Assembly (NCBI RefSeq): GCF_001184025.1
Contig: NZ_BBYG01000019.1
Location: 62,001-126,000 of the forward strand
Source of the DNA: Streptomyces maremycinicus
GTDB taxonomy: Bacteria > Actinomycetota > Actinomycetes > Streptomycetales > Streptomycetaceae
Length of the DNA stretch: 64,000 nucleotides
Direction of reading: 5' to 3'
A model generated the notes under the pieces. The model was not told the origin of the DNA and did not search any database. It saw only the letters and a program-made list of their open reading frames with translations. Shown here piece by piece: positions 37,575-46,803 of the stretch (positions are counted from its first letter, which is position 1; each line of letters starts with the position of its first letter). Both the position numbers and the translations under genes were made by a program.

Positions 37575-38401
37575 CACGCCGTGCCCTGACCCGCGCCCTC
37601 GTGTACCTGTCGCTGATCGCCGCGACGCTGGTCGTCCTGCTCCCGCTGGGCGTCGTCCTGCTGACCTCGCTGAAGACCGAGAAGGAGACCGCGAACGGCA
37701 GTGGAGCGCTCACACCGCCGGACGACCCGCTCAACTTCCACAACTACGTGACGGCGTTCCAGGACGGCGGCATGCTCACGGCGTTCGGCAACACCGCCTT
37801 CATCCTCGTCATCTCGGTCGGCGGGACCGTGCTCATCGGGTCGATGACGGCGTACGCGATCGACCGGTTCACCTTCCGTTTCCGGAAGCTGGTGATCGCC
37901 CTGTTCCTGGTCGCCGCGCTGGTCCCCGGAGTGACCACCCAGGTGGCCACCTTCCAGATCGTCCACAGCCTCGGCATGTTCGACACCCGCTGGGCCCCGA
38001 TCGCCCTCTACATGGGTACGGACATCGTCTCGATCTACATCTTCCTCCAGTTCGTGCGCTCGATCCCCATCTCCCTGGACGAGGCCGCGCGACTCGACGG
38101 AGCCAACGCCTTCACGATCTACCGGAAGATCATTTTCCCGTTGCTGAAACCGGCGATCGCGACGGTCGTGATCGTGAAGGGGATCGCCGTCTACAACGAC
38201 TTCTACATCCCGTTCCTCTACATGCCCTCGCAAGATCTTGGCGTGATCTCGACGTCCCTGTTCCGCTTCAAGGGCCCGTACGCGGCGCACTGGGAAACGA
38301 TCTCGGCAGGAGCGGTGCTGGTCATCCTGCCGACACTGATCGTCTTCCTCGCCCTCCAGAAGTACATCTACAACGGCTTCATGAGGGGAGCGACGCGGTA
38401 G
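37571..38401 (+). CDS. Sugar ABC transporter permease, MalG type
   Basis: The 276-residue permease has six helices, the first at about 11-33 (VYLSLIAATLVVLLPLGVVL), and the EAA loop EAARLDGANAFTIYRKIIFP. It pairs with the preceding permease. The ATG overlaps the previous stop (ATGA). An external ATPase such as MsiK is needed. Confidence 0.9.
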   Translation: MTRRALTRALVYLSLIAATLVVLLPLGVVLLTSLKTEKETANGSGALTPPDDPLNFHNYVTAFQDGGMLTAFGNTAFILVISVGGTVLIGSMTAYAIDRFTFRFRKLVIALFLVAALVPGVTTQVATFQIVHSLGMFDTRWAPIALYMGTDIVSIYIFLQFVRSIPISLDEAARLDGANAFTIYRKIIFPLLKPAIATVVIVKGIAVYNDFYIPFLYMPSQDLGVISTSLFRFKGPYAAHWETISAGAVLVILPTLIVFLALQKYIYNGFMRGATR

Positions 38402-38539
38402 CCGCCCGCGACTCACGCCGCGGGCCGACGGTACCCCGGGGCCGCTCCCGCCGCTGGTGCGCGGGCACCCCGGAGCCCGCCTGCGCCGCGGAGCCCGCCG
38501 CCACCCCGGGGTCCCGGGAAGCGGCCGCCGTCGCGGACG

Positions 38540-39829
38540 TCAGGCGCCGTCCTGGACGGTCAGGGCCGCGGCGAGGACCGGTGCGACCTGCTCCACCTGC
38601 CACGGCCGCGCCCCGTACGACGCGAGCGCGCCGGCCACCGCTTCCTCGGCCGCCGCCGGCGGCTCCCAGCAGACCCGCCGGACCGCGTCCGGAGCGATCA
38701 GGTTCTCCTGCGGCATGTTCAGTTCCTCGGCCAGCGCGGAGACGGCGGTGCGCGCCGCGGACAGCCGAGCCGCCGCAGCGGGGTCCTTGTCGGCCCAGGC
38801 CCGCGGCGGCGGCGGTCCCGCCACCGGCTGCCCCGGCTGCGGCAGCTGGGACTCGCTCAGCGCCTTCGCCCGGTCGACCGCCGCCTGCCACTGCTCCAGC
38901 TGCCGCCGGCCCATCCGGTGCCCGAAACCGTTCAGCGCGGCCAGGGCCTGCACGTTCGCCGGAAGCGACAGCGCCGCCTCCACGATCGCCGCGTCCGAGA
39001 GCACCTTGCCCGGCGACACGTCCCGCCGCTGGGCGATCCGGTCCCGGGTCTGCCACAGCTCCCGTACGACACCGAGCTGCCGGCGCCGCCGTACCTTGTG
39101 CATCCCGGACGTACGACGCCACGGATCCTTGCGGGGCTCGGCGGGCGGTGCCGCCGCGATCGCGTCGAACTCCTGGCGGGCCCAGTCCAGCTTGCCCTGC
39201 CGGTCCAGCTCCTTCTCCAGCGCGTCGCGCAGGTCGACCAGGAGCTCGACGTCGAGAGCCGCGTACCGCAGCCAGGGCTCGGGCAGCGGCCGGGTGGACC
39301 AGTCCACCGCGGAGTGGCCCTTCTCGAGGACGAAGCCCAGCACTCCCTCGACCATCGCGCCGAGGCCGACCCGCGGGAACCCGGCGAGCCGTCCGGCCAA
39401 CTCGGTGTCGAACAGCCGCGTCGGCACCATGCCTATCTCGCGCAGACAGGGCAGATCCTGGGTGGCCGCGTGCAGCACCCACTCCACGCCGGACAGGGCC
39501 TCGCCGAGCGCGGAGAGGTCGGGGCAGCCCACGGGGTCGATCAGCGCGGTGCCGGCGCCCTCGCGGCGCAGCTGCACCAGATAGGCGCGCTGCCCGTAGC
39601 GATAGCCGGAGGCGCGCTCGGCGTCCACGGCGACGGGGCCGGTACCGGCGGCGAAGGCGGCGATCACCTCGGCGAGGGCGGCCTCGTCGGCGATCACGGG
39701 AGGAATGCCCTCGCGCGGTTCGAGCAAAGGTGTCGGCGCCCCGGAATCAGCTGATCCGCCGTCGTCCGGAGGGGCGCCTCCGGTGGTTCGCAGTGAACTG
39801 GCTGCTGCGGTTTCTTGGGCGTCGGTCAC
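38540..39829 (-). CDS. RNase D-like 3'-5' exonuclease with HRDC domain
   Basis: The 429-residue protein has a low-complexity N-terminus (about 1-40), a DEDDy exonuclease domain with D69/E71 (VAVDAERASGYRYGQR), HAATQDL and YAALDVELLVDL, then an HRDC domain (about 235-310, LWQTRDRIAQRRDVSPGKVL). It trims the 3-prime ends of structured RNAs such as tRNA precursors. All four acidic residues and the tyrosine appear present. The GTG start at 39829 has only a weak ACAGG site. A 36-bp perfect palindrome ends 25 bp upstream of the start. Confidence 0.88.
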   Translation of the reverse strand: MTDAQETAAASSLRTTGGAPPDDGGSADSGAPTPLLEPREGIPPVIADEAALAEVIAAFAAGTGPVAVDAERASGYRYGQRAYLVQLRREGAGTALIDPVGCPDLSALGEALSGVEWVLHAATQDLPCLREIGMVPTRLFDTELAGRLAGFPRVGLGAMVEGVLGFVLEKGHSAVDWSTRPLPEPWLRYAALDVELLVDLRDALEKELDRQGKLDWARQEFDAIAAAPPAEPRKDPWRRTSGMHKVRRRRQLGVVRELWQTRDRIAQRRDVSPGKVLSDAAIVEAALSLPANVQALAALNGFGHRMGRRQLEQWQAAVDRAKALSESQLPQPGQPVAGPPPPRAWADKDPAAAARLSAARTAVSALAEELNMPQENLIAPDAVRRVCWEPPAAAEEAVAGALASYGARPWQVEQVAPVLAAALTVQDGA

Positions 39830-39854
39830 CTGTCAAGGGTATCTGTGTATCGAC

Positions 39855-39890
39855 GGCGCCCGCCGACGGAACGTTCCGTCGGCGGGCGCC
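39855..39890. repeat. 36-bp perfect palindrome upstream of the RNase D gene
   Basis: The 18-bp arm GGCGCCCGCCGACGGAAC is immediately followed by its exact complement, with no loop. It lies 25 bp before the RNase D start and 140 bp after the stop of the NarL-type regulator gene. It could terminate the regulator transcript, sit in the RNase D leader, or bind a protein. Confidence 0.8.
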
Positions 39891-40029
39891 GGATGGTCGT
39901 AAACCAGTCAGGACGGTGAACGAGGGGGAGGAGGTCGGGAGGAAAGCGGGCGGAGAGGGGTGCGCGGGGCCGCGGTCGCGGGCCTTCCCGCGGGAGCGGC
40001 TTCCGGGTGACGGGCGGGGTCTCGGTGTC

Positions 40030-40689
40030 TCAGTGGATGATGCCGGTCCGCAGGGCCACCGCGACCATACCGGCGCGGTCGCCCGTGCCGAGCTTGCGGG
40101 CGATGCGGGCGAGGTGGCTCTTGACGGTCAGCGCGGACAGGCCCATCGAGACGCCGATCGCCTTGTTGGACTGGCCTTCCGCGACCAGTCGCAGCACCTC
40201 CACCTCGCGGCCGGAGAGCTCGCGGTAGCCGCCCGGGTGGCTCGGGGCACCCGGGGGGCGGCGGTGCAGACGGGCGGCGGAGCCCATGGGGGCGGCACCG
40301 GGTCGGCTGGGGAGGCCGAGGTTGGTGCGGGTTCCGGTGACGACGTAGCCCTTGACGCCGCCCGCGAGGGCGTTGCGCACGGCGCCGATGTCGTCGGCGG
40401 CGGAGAGGGCGAGGCCGTTGGGCCAGCCCGCGGCGCGGGTCTCCGACAGCAGGGTGAGGCCGGAGCCGTCGGGCAGGTGGACGTCGGCGACGCAGATGTC
40501 ACGGGGGTTGCCGATGCGGGGACGAGCCTCCGCGATGGACGAGGCCTCGATCACGTCGCGAACACCGAGCGCCCACAGATGGCGGGTGACGGTGGAGCGG
40601 ACGCGCGGGTCGGCCACGACCACCATGGCGGTGGGCTTGTTCGGGCGGTAGGCGACCAGGCTTGCGGGCTGCTCGAGGAGAACGGACAC
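40030..40689 (-). CDS. NarL/LuxR-type response regulator with atypical receiver
   Basis: The 219-residue protein has a receiver-like domain (about 20-125) and a LuxR-type helix-turn-helix (about 155-219, LSGREVEVLRLVAEGQSNKA, LTVKSHLARIARKLG). The putative phosphoacceptor is kept (CVADVHLPDGSG), as is the lysine in GVKGYVV, but the Mg-binding acidic pair is reduced to AD (VVVADPRVR). No kinase gene is adjacent. It is probably an orphan, perhaps phosphorylation-independent, regulator. GTG 40689 has AGGAGG 4 nt upstream. An AT-rich upstream region with a 12-bp tandem repeat may be its control region. Confidence 0.85.
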   Translation of the reverse strand: MSVLLEQPASLVAYRPNKPTAMVVVADPRVRSTVTRHLWALGVRDVIEASSIAEARPRIGNPRDICVADVHLPDGSGLTLLSETRAAGWPNGLALSAADDIGAVRNALAGGVKGYVVTGTRTNLGLPSRPGAAPMGSAARLHRRPPGAPSHPGGYRELSGREVEVLRLVAEGQSNKAIGVSMGLSALTVKSHLARIARKLGTGDRAGMVAVALRTGIIH

Positions 40690-40915
40690 CAGGCCTCCTG
40701 GGTGGGGGACGGGAGCCGGCTCGCGGGGCTTGTGGGGAGGAAGCCGGGACGAACCGTGCTTTCAAGGTCACAGTCGTCTTCGGCAGCGAACCCGGGGTCC
40801 TTTAGAGAATGATCACGATCTAGTGAGTAACAATACGTGCAATTCGGACACGCGATCGATCATCCGAAGATCGAGTCGGTTTAAGTGGGCTTCTTACGGG
40901 ATCGAAAATGGCCGT

Positions 40916-40939
40916 ATCGACAAAGAGATCGACAAAGAG
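40916..40939. repeat. 12-bp perfect tandem repeat
   Basis: ATCGACAAAGAG occurs twice head to tail in an AT-rich stretch (about 40795-40940) between the regulator gene and the DUF3000 gene. Confidence 0.8.
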
Positions 40940-40943
40940 GTGG

Positions 40944-41612
40944 TCAACGTGACTGAGGCCCCCTGCGCTGCGGCAGCGTGACCACCGACGCGTCCCCGGG
41001 GCCGGCCGGCGGCAGCCCCGCCACCTGCGCCAGCAGATCGCACCAGGCCGCCAGGTGCGCCCCCGCCTCCGGCACCCCGCCCAGTCCCTCGCGCGGTGTC
41101 CAGGAGGCCCTGATCTCGATCTGCGAGGTCGCCGGACGCTCCGCCAGTCCGCCGAAGTAGTGCGAACCCGCGCGGGTGACGGTCCCGCTCGGCTCGCCGT
41201 AGGTCAGTCCGCGCGCCTGGAGCGCCCCGGTCAGCCATGACCAGCACACCTCCGGCAGCAGCGGGTCCGCGGCCATCTCCGGCTCCAGTTCGGCGCGGAC
41301 GAGGGTCACCAGCCGGAACGTCCCGCGCCAGGCGTCGTGCCCCGCCGGGTCGTGCAGCAGCACCAGCCGGCCGTCGGCCAGGTCCTGGTCGCCGTCCACG
41401 ACGGTCGCCTCCAGCGCGTACGCGAAGGGGGCGAGCCGCTTCGGGGCCGGTGTCGGGTCCATCTCGATCTGCGGCCGCAGCCGCGCCGCCCTCAGCTGGT
41501 CGACCGCCGCCCGGAAGGGCGGTGGAGCCGACCTGGTCCCATCCGGGTCCCCCTCGTTCGCGTCATCCATCCCGCCAGCGCCGTCCGACAGTCGTCCCTG
41601 AGCCGCAGCCAT
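40944..41612 (-). CDS. DUF3000 family protein
   Basis: The 222-residue protein contains the actinobacterial DUF3000 core: PPPFRAAVDQLRAARLRPQI, APFAYALEATVVDGDQDLADGRLVLLHDP, and WCWSWLTGAL-like and YFGGLAERPATSQIEIRASW segments. No function is established; conserved synteny with hemE suggests a link to haem or redox metabolism, which is only inference. ATG 41612 gives the N-terminus MAAAQGRLSDG, which I recall in relatives; it lacks a good ribosome site, and ATG 41570 is an alternative. It is divergent from hemE. Confidence 0.8.
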   Translation of the reverse strand: MAAAQGRLSDGAGGMDDANEGDPDGTRSAPPPFRAAVDQLRAARLRPQIEMDPTPAPKRLAPFAYALEATVVDGDQDLADGRLVLLHDPAGHDAWRGTFRLVTLVRAELEPEMAADPLLPEVCWSWLTGALQARGLTYGEPSGTVTRAGSHYFGGLAERPATSQIEIRASWTPREGLGGVPEAGAHLAAWCDLLAQVAGLPPAGPGDASVVTLPQRRGPQSR

Positions 41613-41819
41613 GCGGGGAAGATTAAGGGGAACGGGGCCTTCGCGCAGGGCAAGACACCCGTGCGGGGCTCGCGGACGGGTGCGCGCTGGGCGAACAGGC
41701 GCACGGGCCGCGCACGTCCGGGACGCCCGGCGCGGGCGGGGCGTCGGCCGGGTGCGGGCCGGGCACGGACGTGGCAGGGGCGGCCTCACGGCCCCCGGCG
41801 CCGTGCGAGACTTGCCGTC

Positions 41820-42887
41820 GTGAGTGCGAACGAGAGCCCGGCGGGCCGGCAGCCGACAGCGACCTACGACAGTGCCTTCATGAAGGCGTGCAGGCGTGAA
41901 CCGGTGCCGCACACGCCCGTGTGGTTCATGCGGCAGGCCGGACGTTCACTGCCGGAGTACCGCAAGGTCCGTGAGGGCATCCCGATGCTCGAGTCCTGCA
42001 TGCGGCCCGAGCTGGTCACCGAGATCACCCTCCAGCCGGTGCGCCGGCACAACGTGGACGCGGCGATCTACTTCAGCGACATCGTCGTCCCGCTCAAGGC
42101 CATCGGTATCGACCTCGACATCAAGCCCGGCGTCGGCCCGGTCGTCGAGCAACCGGTCCGCACCCGCGCCGACCTCGCCCGGCTGCGCGATCTCACCCCC
42201 GAGGACGTCTCCTACGTCACCGAGGCCATCGGCCTGCTGACCGCCGAGCTCGGTGCCACCCCCCTCATCGGTTTCGCGGGCGCTCCTTTCACCCTCGCGA
42301 GCTACCTCGTCGAGGGCGGTCCGTCCCGCACGTACGAGAACGCCAAGGCGATGATGTACGGCGACCCCGAGCTCTGGGCCGACCTGCTCGACCGCCTCGC
42401 GGAGATCACCTCCGCCTTCCTGAAGGTGCAGATCGAGGCGGGTGCCAGTGCCGTCCAGCTCTTCGACTCCTGGGCCGGCGCGCTCGCCCCGGCCGACTAC
42501 CGCCGCTCGGTGCTGCCCGCCTCCGCCAAGGTCTTCCGCGCGGTCGAGGGGTACGGCGTCCCGCGCATCCACTTCGGCGTGGGCACCGGCGAGCTGCTCG
42601 GGCTGATGGGCGAGGCCGGCGCGGACGTCGTCGGCGTCGACTGGCGCGTCCCGCTCGACGAGGCCGTCCGCCGGGTCGGCCCCGGCAAGGCACTCCAGGG
42701 CAACCTCGACCCGACCGTCCTGTTCGCCGGCACCGAGGCCGTCGAGGCCAAGGCCCGCGAGGTCCTCGACGCGGCCGCCGGCCTGGAGGGCCATGTCTTC
42801 AACCTCGGCCACGGCGTCATGCCGTCCACCGACCCGGACGCGCTCACCCGCCTCGTCGAGTACGTCCACACGCAGAGCGGCCGCTGA
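41820..42887 (+). CDS. hemE: Uroporphyrinogen decarboxylase
   Basis: The 355-residue cytoplasmic enzyme decarboxylates the four acetate side chains of uroporphyrinogen III to give coproporphyrinogen III. Diagnostic segments are PVWFMRQAGRSLPEYRKVR near residue 30, IYFSDIVVPLKAIGIDLDI with the catalytic aspartate, and the C-terminal FNLGHGVMPSTDPDAL. The GTG at 41820 lacks a recognisable ribosome site and may be leaderless. It is convergent with the rhomboid gene, with a 6-bp gap. Confidence 0.96.
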   Translation: MSANESPAGRQPTATYDSAFMKACRREPVPHTPVWFMRQAGRSLPEYRKVREGIPMLESCMRPELVTEITLQPVRRHNVDAAIYFSDIVVPLKAIGIDLDIKPGVGPVVEQPVRTRADLARLRDLTPEDVSYVTEAIGLLTAELGATPLIGFAGAPFTLASYLVEGGPSRTYENAKAMMYGDPELWADLLDRLAEITSAFLKVQIEAGASAVQLFDSWAGALAPADYRRSVLPASAKVFRAVEGYGVPRIHFGVGTGELLGLMGEAGADVVGVDWRVPLDEAVRRVGPGKALQGNLDPTVLFAGTEAVEAKAREVLDAAAGLEGHVFNLGHGVMPSTDPDALTRLVEYVHTQSGR

Positions 42888-42893
42888 GCCGTC

Positions 42894-43706
42894 TCACCAG
42901 GTGTGCCGGGGGCGCGCCCGTCTGCCGAACAGCAGACCGCGCGGCTCCGGCGGCGGGGGCGTGCCCGGCTTGAGCGGCCAGGCCAGCAGCATGCCGGCCA
43001 GGAAGCCGACGACGTGCGCCGCGTACGCCACGGTGCCCGCGCCGGAGACGCCCTCCCCGGAGGAGTACACCGCCTGGAGCACGAACCAGAAACCCAGCAC
43101 CATCCAGGCCGGCAGCCGCAACGGCAGGAACACCAGGAACGGGACGAGCACCCAGACCCTGGCCTTCGGATACAGCACCAGATAGGCGCCCAGGACTCCC
43201 GCGATCGCCCCGGACGCGCCGATCAGCGGGTCGGTCGAGTCGGGGTTGACCAGCGCGAAGCCGTACGACGCCGCGTAGCCGCAGGCGACGTAGAAGAGGG
43301 CGAAGCGGACGTGCCCCATGCGGTCCTCGATGTTGTTGCCGAAGATCAGCAGGAACAGCATGTTGCCCAGGAGATGCAGCCAGCCGCCGTGCAGGAACAT
43401 CGCGCTGAACACGCTCAGCGCGGGCGACTTCTCGTAGCCCGGCGGGCCCAGCACGCAGCCCGCGCCCCGCACTTCACCGGTGGGCACGAGCTGCGGAAGC
43501 TGATGGTGGATCAACTCCCGTGGCACGGCGGCGTAGTGCTCCAGGAAGGCGTGCAGATGACACGTCTGGGCCAGGCTGCTGTCGCCCGCCGTGGAGCCGG
43601 ACAGGCCGGGCATGAACAGGAAGACGAAGACGTTCGCCGCGATGAGCGCGTACGTCACCACCGGCGTGCGGCGCACGGGATTCACGTCATGGACGGGGAT
43701 GACCAC
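42894..43706 (-). CDS. Rhomboid-family intramembrane serine protease
   Basis: The 270-residue membrane protein has about six helices. The catalytic dyad is S165 (LIGASGAIAGVLGAY) and H231 (VAYAAHVVGFLAGML), and the HGGWLHLLGNMLFL segment supplies H106, H111 and N115 of the oxyanion region. It should cleave transmembrane substrates within the membrane. An extended extracytoplasmic segment after helix 1 (about 35-95) contains two cysteines (C49, C84) that could form a disulfide. The start MVIPVHDVNPVRRTPVVTYA fits the family. There is no Shine-Dalgarno sequence; a TAATTT close upstream suggests a very short leader. Confidence 0.93.
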   Translation of the reverse strand: MVIPVHDVNPVRRTPVVTYALIAANVFVFLFMPGLSGSTAGDSSLAQTCHLHAFLEHYAAVPRELIHHQLPQLVPTGEVRGAGCVLGPPGYEKSPALSVFSAMFLHGGWLHLLGNMLFLLIFGNNIEDRMGHVRFALFYVACGYAASYGFALVNPDSTDPLIGASGAIAGVLGAYLVLYPKARVWVLVPFLVFLPLRLPAWMVLGFWFVLQAVYSSGEGVSGAGTVAYAAHVVGFLAGMLLAWPLKPGTPPPPEPRGLLFGRRARPRHTW

Positions 43707-43839
43707 AAGAAATTACTGCCCCCGATCCGTTCGGCGAACCTGTGAAGCGGTGAACGCGCATCCGCACCGGCGCGTATGAAGCGTCAACCGCTCGCGGCAC
43801 GAGGAAGGCGGGCCGCGGGGACGACGTGAGGAACAGACG

Positions 43840-44112
43840 ATGAACGACCGAGTGACTCCCCCCATGCACGCCACTCCGGACGGCGAGGCGGAGATCTCCC
43901 TGGTGATACGGCTGCCCTGGGAGGACGTGGCACGGCTCGGCCAGGAGGCCGGGCGGCTCGCCGCGCAGATGCAGCGGCCGGTGACGTTGGACGAGGCCGT
44001 GAGCAGCCGACTGCGGTCGCGGCCGGCGCCCGCGGCGCACGCGAAGCCCGCGGAGCAGCCGTCCTCCACCGCGCCGGTCTCCGCGCTGCCGCGACTGAGC
44101 GGAACCGCTTGA
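43840..44112 (+). CDS. Small hypothetical protein (90 aa)
   Basis: The protein starts MNDRVTPPMHATPDGEAEIS after GAGGAA at 6 nt spacing, so translation is credible. It has a short predicted helical core (ISLVIRLPWEDVARLGQEAG, RPVTLDEAVSSRLR) and a disordered proline-rich tail. No family or membrane segment is recognised. It is divergent from the rhomboid gene and convergent with the flavoprotein gene, with 16 bp between stops. Confidence 0.65.
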   Translation: MNDRVTPPMHATPDGEAEISLVIRLPWEDVARLGQEAGRLAAQMQRPVTLDEAVSSRLRSRPAPAAHAKPAEQPSSTAPVSALPRLSGTA

Positions 44113-44128
44113 GGAACGTGCCGCCCGG

Positions 44129-45510
44129 CTAGCCGTTGCGTACCTTCGCCGACGCCTTTCTCGCCACTACCAGTACGGGGTCCCACACCGGTGAGAACGG
44201 CGGCGCGTACCCGAGGTCCAGTGCCGTCATCTGTTCCACCGTCATCCCGGCCGTCAACGCCACCGCCGCGATGTCGACGCGTTTGCCCGCACCCTCCCGC
44301 CCGACGATCTGGACACCCAGCAGCCGGCCCGTCCGCCGCTCGGCGAGCATCTTGACCGTCATGGGGGAGGCGTCGGGGTAGTAGCCGGCGCGGCTCGTCG
44401 ACTCGATCGTGACCGCCTCGAACCGGAGGCCGACGCGCCGGGCGTCCTTCTCGCGGAGGCCGGTGCGGGCGATCTCCAGATCGCATACCTTGCTGACGGC
44501 CGTGCCGACCACGCCCGGGAACGTGGCGTACCCGCCGCCGACGTTGGTCCCGATGACCTGGCCGTGCTTGTTGGCGTGGGTGCCCAGGGCGATGTGGCGT
44601 TCCTGGCCGGAGACCAGGTCCAGCACCTCGACGCAGTCGCCACCGGCCCAGACGGTGCCGTCGGCCAGCGGGCCGCGCACCCGCATCGCCAGGTCCGTGA
44701 GGAGACCGCCGTGGGCGCCCAGGGGCAGGCCCGCGGCCTTCGCGAGCTCGGTCTCCGGGCGGACCCCGATGCCCAGCACCACCACGTCCGCCGGGTACTC
44801 GGCGTCCTCGGTGACCACCGCCCGTACATGGCCGTCCTCGGTGGTGCGCAGGGCGGTGACCTCGGCGTCGTTCACCATGGTGACGCCCAGGCCCTCCATG
44901 GCCCGGTGCACCAGCTGCCCCATGTCCGGGTCCAGCGTCGACATCGGCCGGCTGCCCCGGTTCACGACCGTCACCCGGTAGCCGCGCTTGATGAGCGCCT
45001 CGGCCATCTCCACACCGATGTAGCCCGCCCCCACGACCACGGCCCGCTTCCCTTGCGCGCGGGCCAGCGTGTCGAGCAGCGCCTGACCGTCGTCCAGGGT
45101 CTGCACCCCGTGCACGCCCCGAGCGTCCATGCCCGGCAGGTCCGGCCGGATCGGGCGGGCCCCGGTCGCGATGACCAGCTTGTCGTACGAGGTCCAGGAC
45201 TCCGCCCCGGAATCCAGCGCACGCGCGCGTACCCGCCGGCCCGCGACGTCGATCTCCGTGACCTCCGTGCGCAGCCGCAGATCGATCCCCCGCGCGCGGT
45301 GTTCCTCGGGTGTGCGGGCGATCAGGTCGTCCCGCTCGGTGACGTCACCGCCCACCCAGTACGGATGCCGCACGCCGAGTAGGACGTGAAGTGACCGCGC
45401 TCGAAGGCCACGATCTCCAGCTCCTCGGGCCCCTTCAGACGGCGGGCCTGCGACGCCGCGGACATGCCCGCGGCGTCCCCGCCGATCACCACCAGTCGCT
45501 CGATGCTCAT
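44129..45510 (-). pseudogene. CoA-disulfide reductase-like flavoprotein, frameshifted
   Basis: The two halves of one flavoprotein lie in different frames. From ATG 45510 the N-terminus reads MSIERLVVIGGDAAGMSAAS (FAD-binding) through SYSACGI with redox cysteine C47. The continuation, PYWVGGDVTERDDLIART, is one frame off. On the minus strand the sequence is GGCATCCGTACTGG where GGCATCCCGTACTGG is expected, so one base is missing near 45363-45364. With that base restored the protein would be 460 residues, the usual length for single-cysteine CoA-disulfide/persulfide reductases. The rest (NAD domain VVVGAGYIGVEMAEALIKRG, FAD site VWAGGDCVE, dimer domain) is intact. This is either a real recent inactivation or a sequencing error. 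The start has no ribosome site. Confidence 0.85.
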
Positions 45511-45537
45511 ACGAACACGCTACGGGGGGCTCGCAGT

Positions 45538-46674
45538 TCAGCGCTGCTCGGGCTCGCCCGGCTCGGCCCCGGCCTGCTCGGGCCCGGTCTGCACCGATCC
45601 GGTCCGTGCGGACCCGACCTGCGCGGACCCGACCTGCGCGGACCCCGTCCGGGTGACCCCGGCCCGCGCCGCCCCCGGCTGCCCCGGCACGCCCAGCCCG
45701 GCCCGGCTCGCCTCCGCCGCCCTGCGGCGCGGGCGCACCACCCGCAGCCACACCAGCACGAGCAGGGCGGCCGCCGCGAGGAACGGCAGCGCCGCGCCGA
45801 ACACCACGGCGATCCAGCGCAGCGTCGTCACGAACGCGTCCCAGCCGCCCGCCAGCGCGTCCACGAACCCCGGGTCGTCGTCCTCGACGGCCGGGACGAC
45901 CGGCTTCTCCGACAGGGTGAGGGTGACGGTCGCCAGACTCGTGCGGTCCTTCAGGGACGACTGCTGGGCGAGCAGCGCCTCGAGATCGGCCTCCCGCCTG
46001 CTCAACTCACCCTCCAGGGTGACCACGTCGCTCAGCTTGGTGGCCCGGTCCATCAGCTCACGCACCCGCACCACGCTGGCCCGCTGCGAGGCGATGCGGC
46101 TCTCGACGTCGACGACCTGGTCGGTGACGTCCTGGGCCTTCGCCGTGCGCTCCAGGAGCTTGCCCGCGCCCTGGAGATCGGCGAGGACGTCGTCGTACTG
46201 CGCGACGGGCACCCGCAGCACGACCCGGGTCCGCTCGGCGCCGTCCCCGTCCCGGACGGTCGTCTCGTCGCCGACGTAGCCGCCCGCGTTCTCGGTGGTG
46301 GCGCGGGCCTCGTCCAGGGCCTTGGGCACGTCCTTGACCTGCACGGTCAGTGAGGCGGTGCGGATGATGCGGTTGGCGGTGAGGTCGGGTGCGGAGGTGG
46401 CCTTCGAGCCGCTCGCCCCCGCGCCCTCCTTCGCGTCCTGCGCGGCGTCCGCGTCACCGGCGCCGGCCTCGCCCGCCGCGGCCTCCCCGACCGCCGCCTT
46501 GTCGGCCGTGCTGCTCGCGCCCGAGTCGTCCGCGGCGCTGCATCCGGTGAGCGCGAGGGCCGCGGCCAGCAGGACCCCGGCCAGGGCGGGCGAGGGCCGT
46601 GCGGAACGTCGTACGGAGCGTCCTGCGGAACGTCGTGTGCGCATATGGGTGAACCCCCGAGGTGATGACTGCAT
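45538..46674 (-). CDS. DUF4349 lipoprotein with coiled coil and C-terminal repeats
   Basis: The 378-residue protein has a signal peptide with lipobox ALTGC (C45) and an alanine/glycine-rich linker. The DUF4349 domain (about 100-300, LTVQVKDVPKALDEARATTE, VVLRVPVAQYDDVLADLQGA) follows with a coiled coil (about 195-235). One transmembrane helix (about 287-312, WIAVVFGAALPFLAAAALLV) and a cytoplasmic tail complete it. The tail ends in imperfect pentapeptide repeats (GSAQV GSAQV GSART GSVQT). DUF4349 proteins are envelope-associated with unknown function. ATG 46674 has AGGAG 6 nt upstream. It lies 27 bp upstream of the flavoprotein gene on the same strand. Confidence 0.85.
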   Translation of the reverse strand: MQSSPRGFTHMRTRRSAGRSVRRSARPSPALAGVLLAAALALTGCSAADDSGASSTADKAAVGEAAAGEAGAGDADAAQDAKEGAGASGSKATSAPDLTANRIIRTASLTVQVKDVPKALDEARATTENAGGYVGDETTVRDGDGAERTRVVLRVPVAQYDDVLADLQGAGKLLERTAKAQDVTDQVVDVESRIASQRASVVRVRELMDRATKLSDVVTLEGELSRREADLEALLAQQSSLKDRTSLATVTLTLSEKPVVPAVEDDDPGFVDALAGGWDAFVTTLRWIAVVFGAALPFLAAAALLVLVWLRVVRPRRRAAEASRAGLGVPGQPGAARAGVTRTGSAQVGSAQVGSARTGSVQTGPEQAGAEPGEPEQR

Positions 46675-46803
46675 GGACGCTCCTTCGACGCCCGGGCGGG
46701 CGGGAACGTTGGCGGCGATCGGTTCCGAACAGGTCACGGTCGGGACGCGGGGAGGACACCGGGCCGCGACGGCGGTGTCGGCGGGGTCTGAGAGAGTGGA
46801 CGC

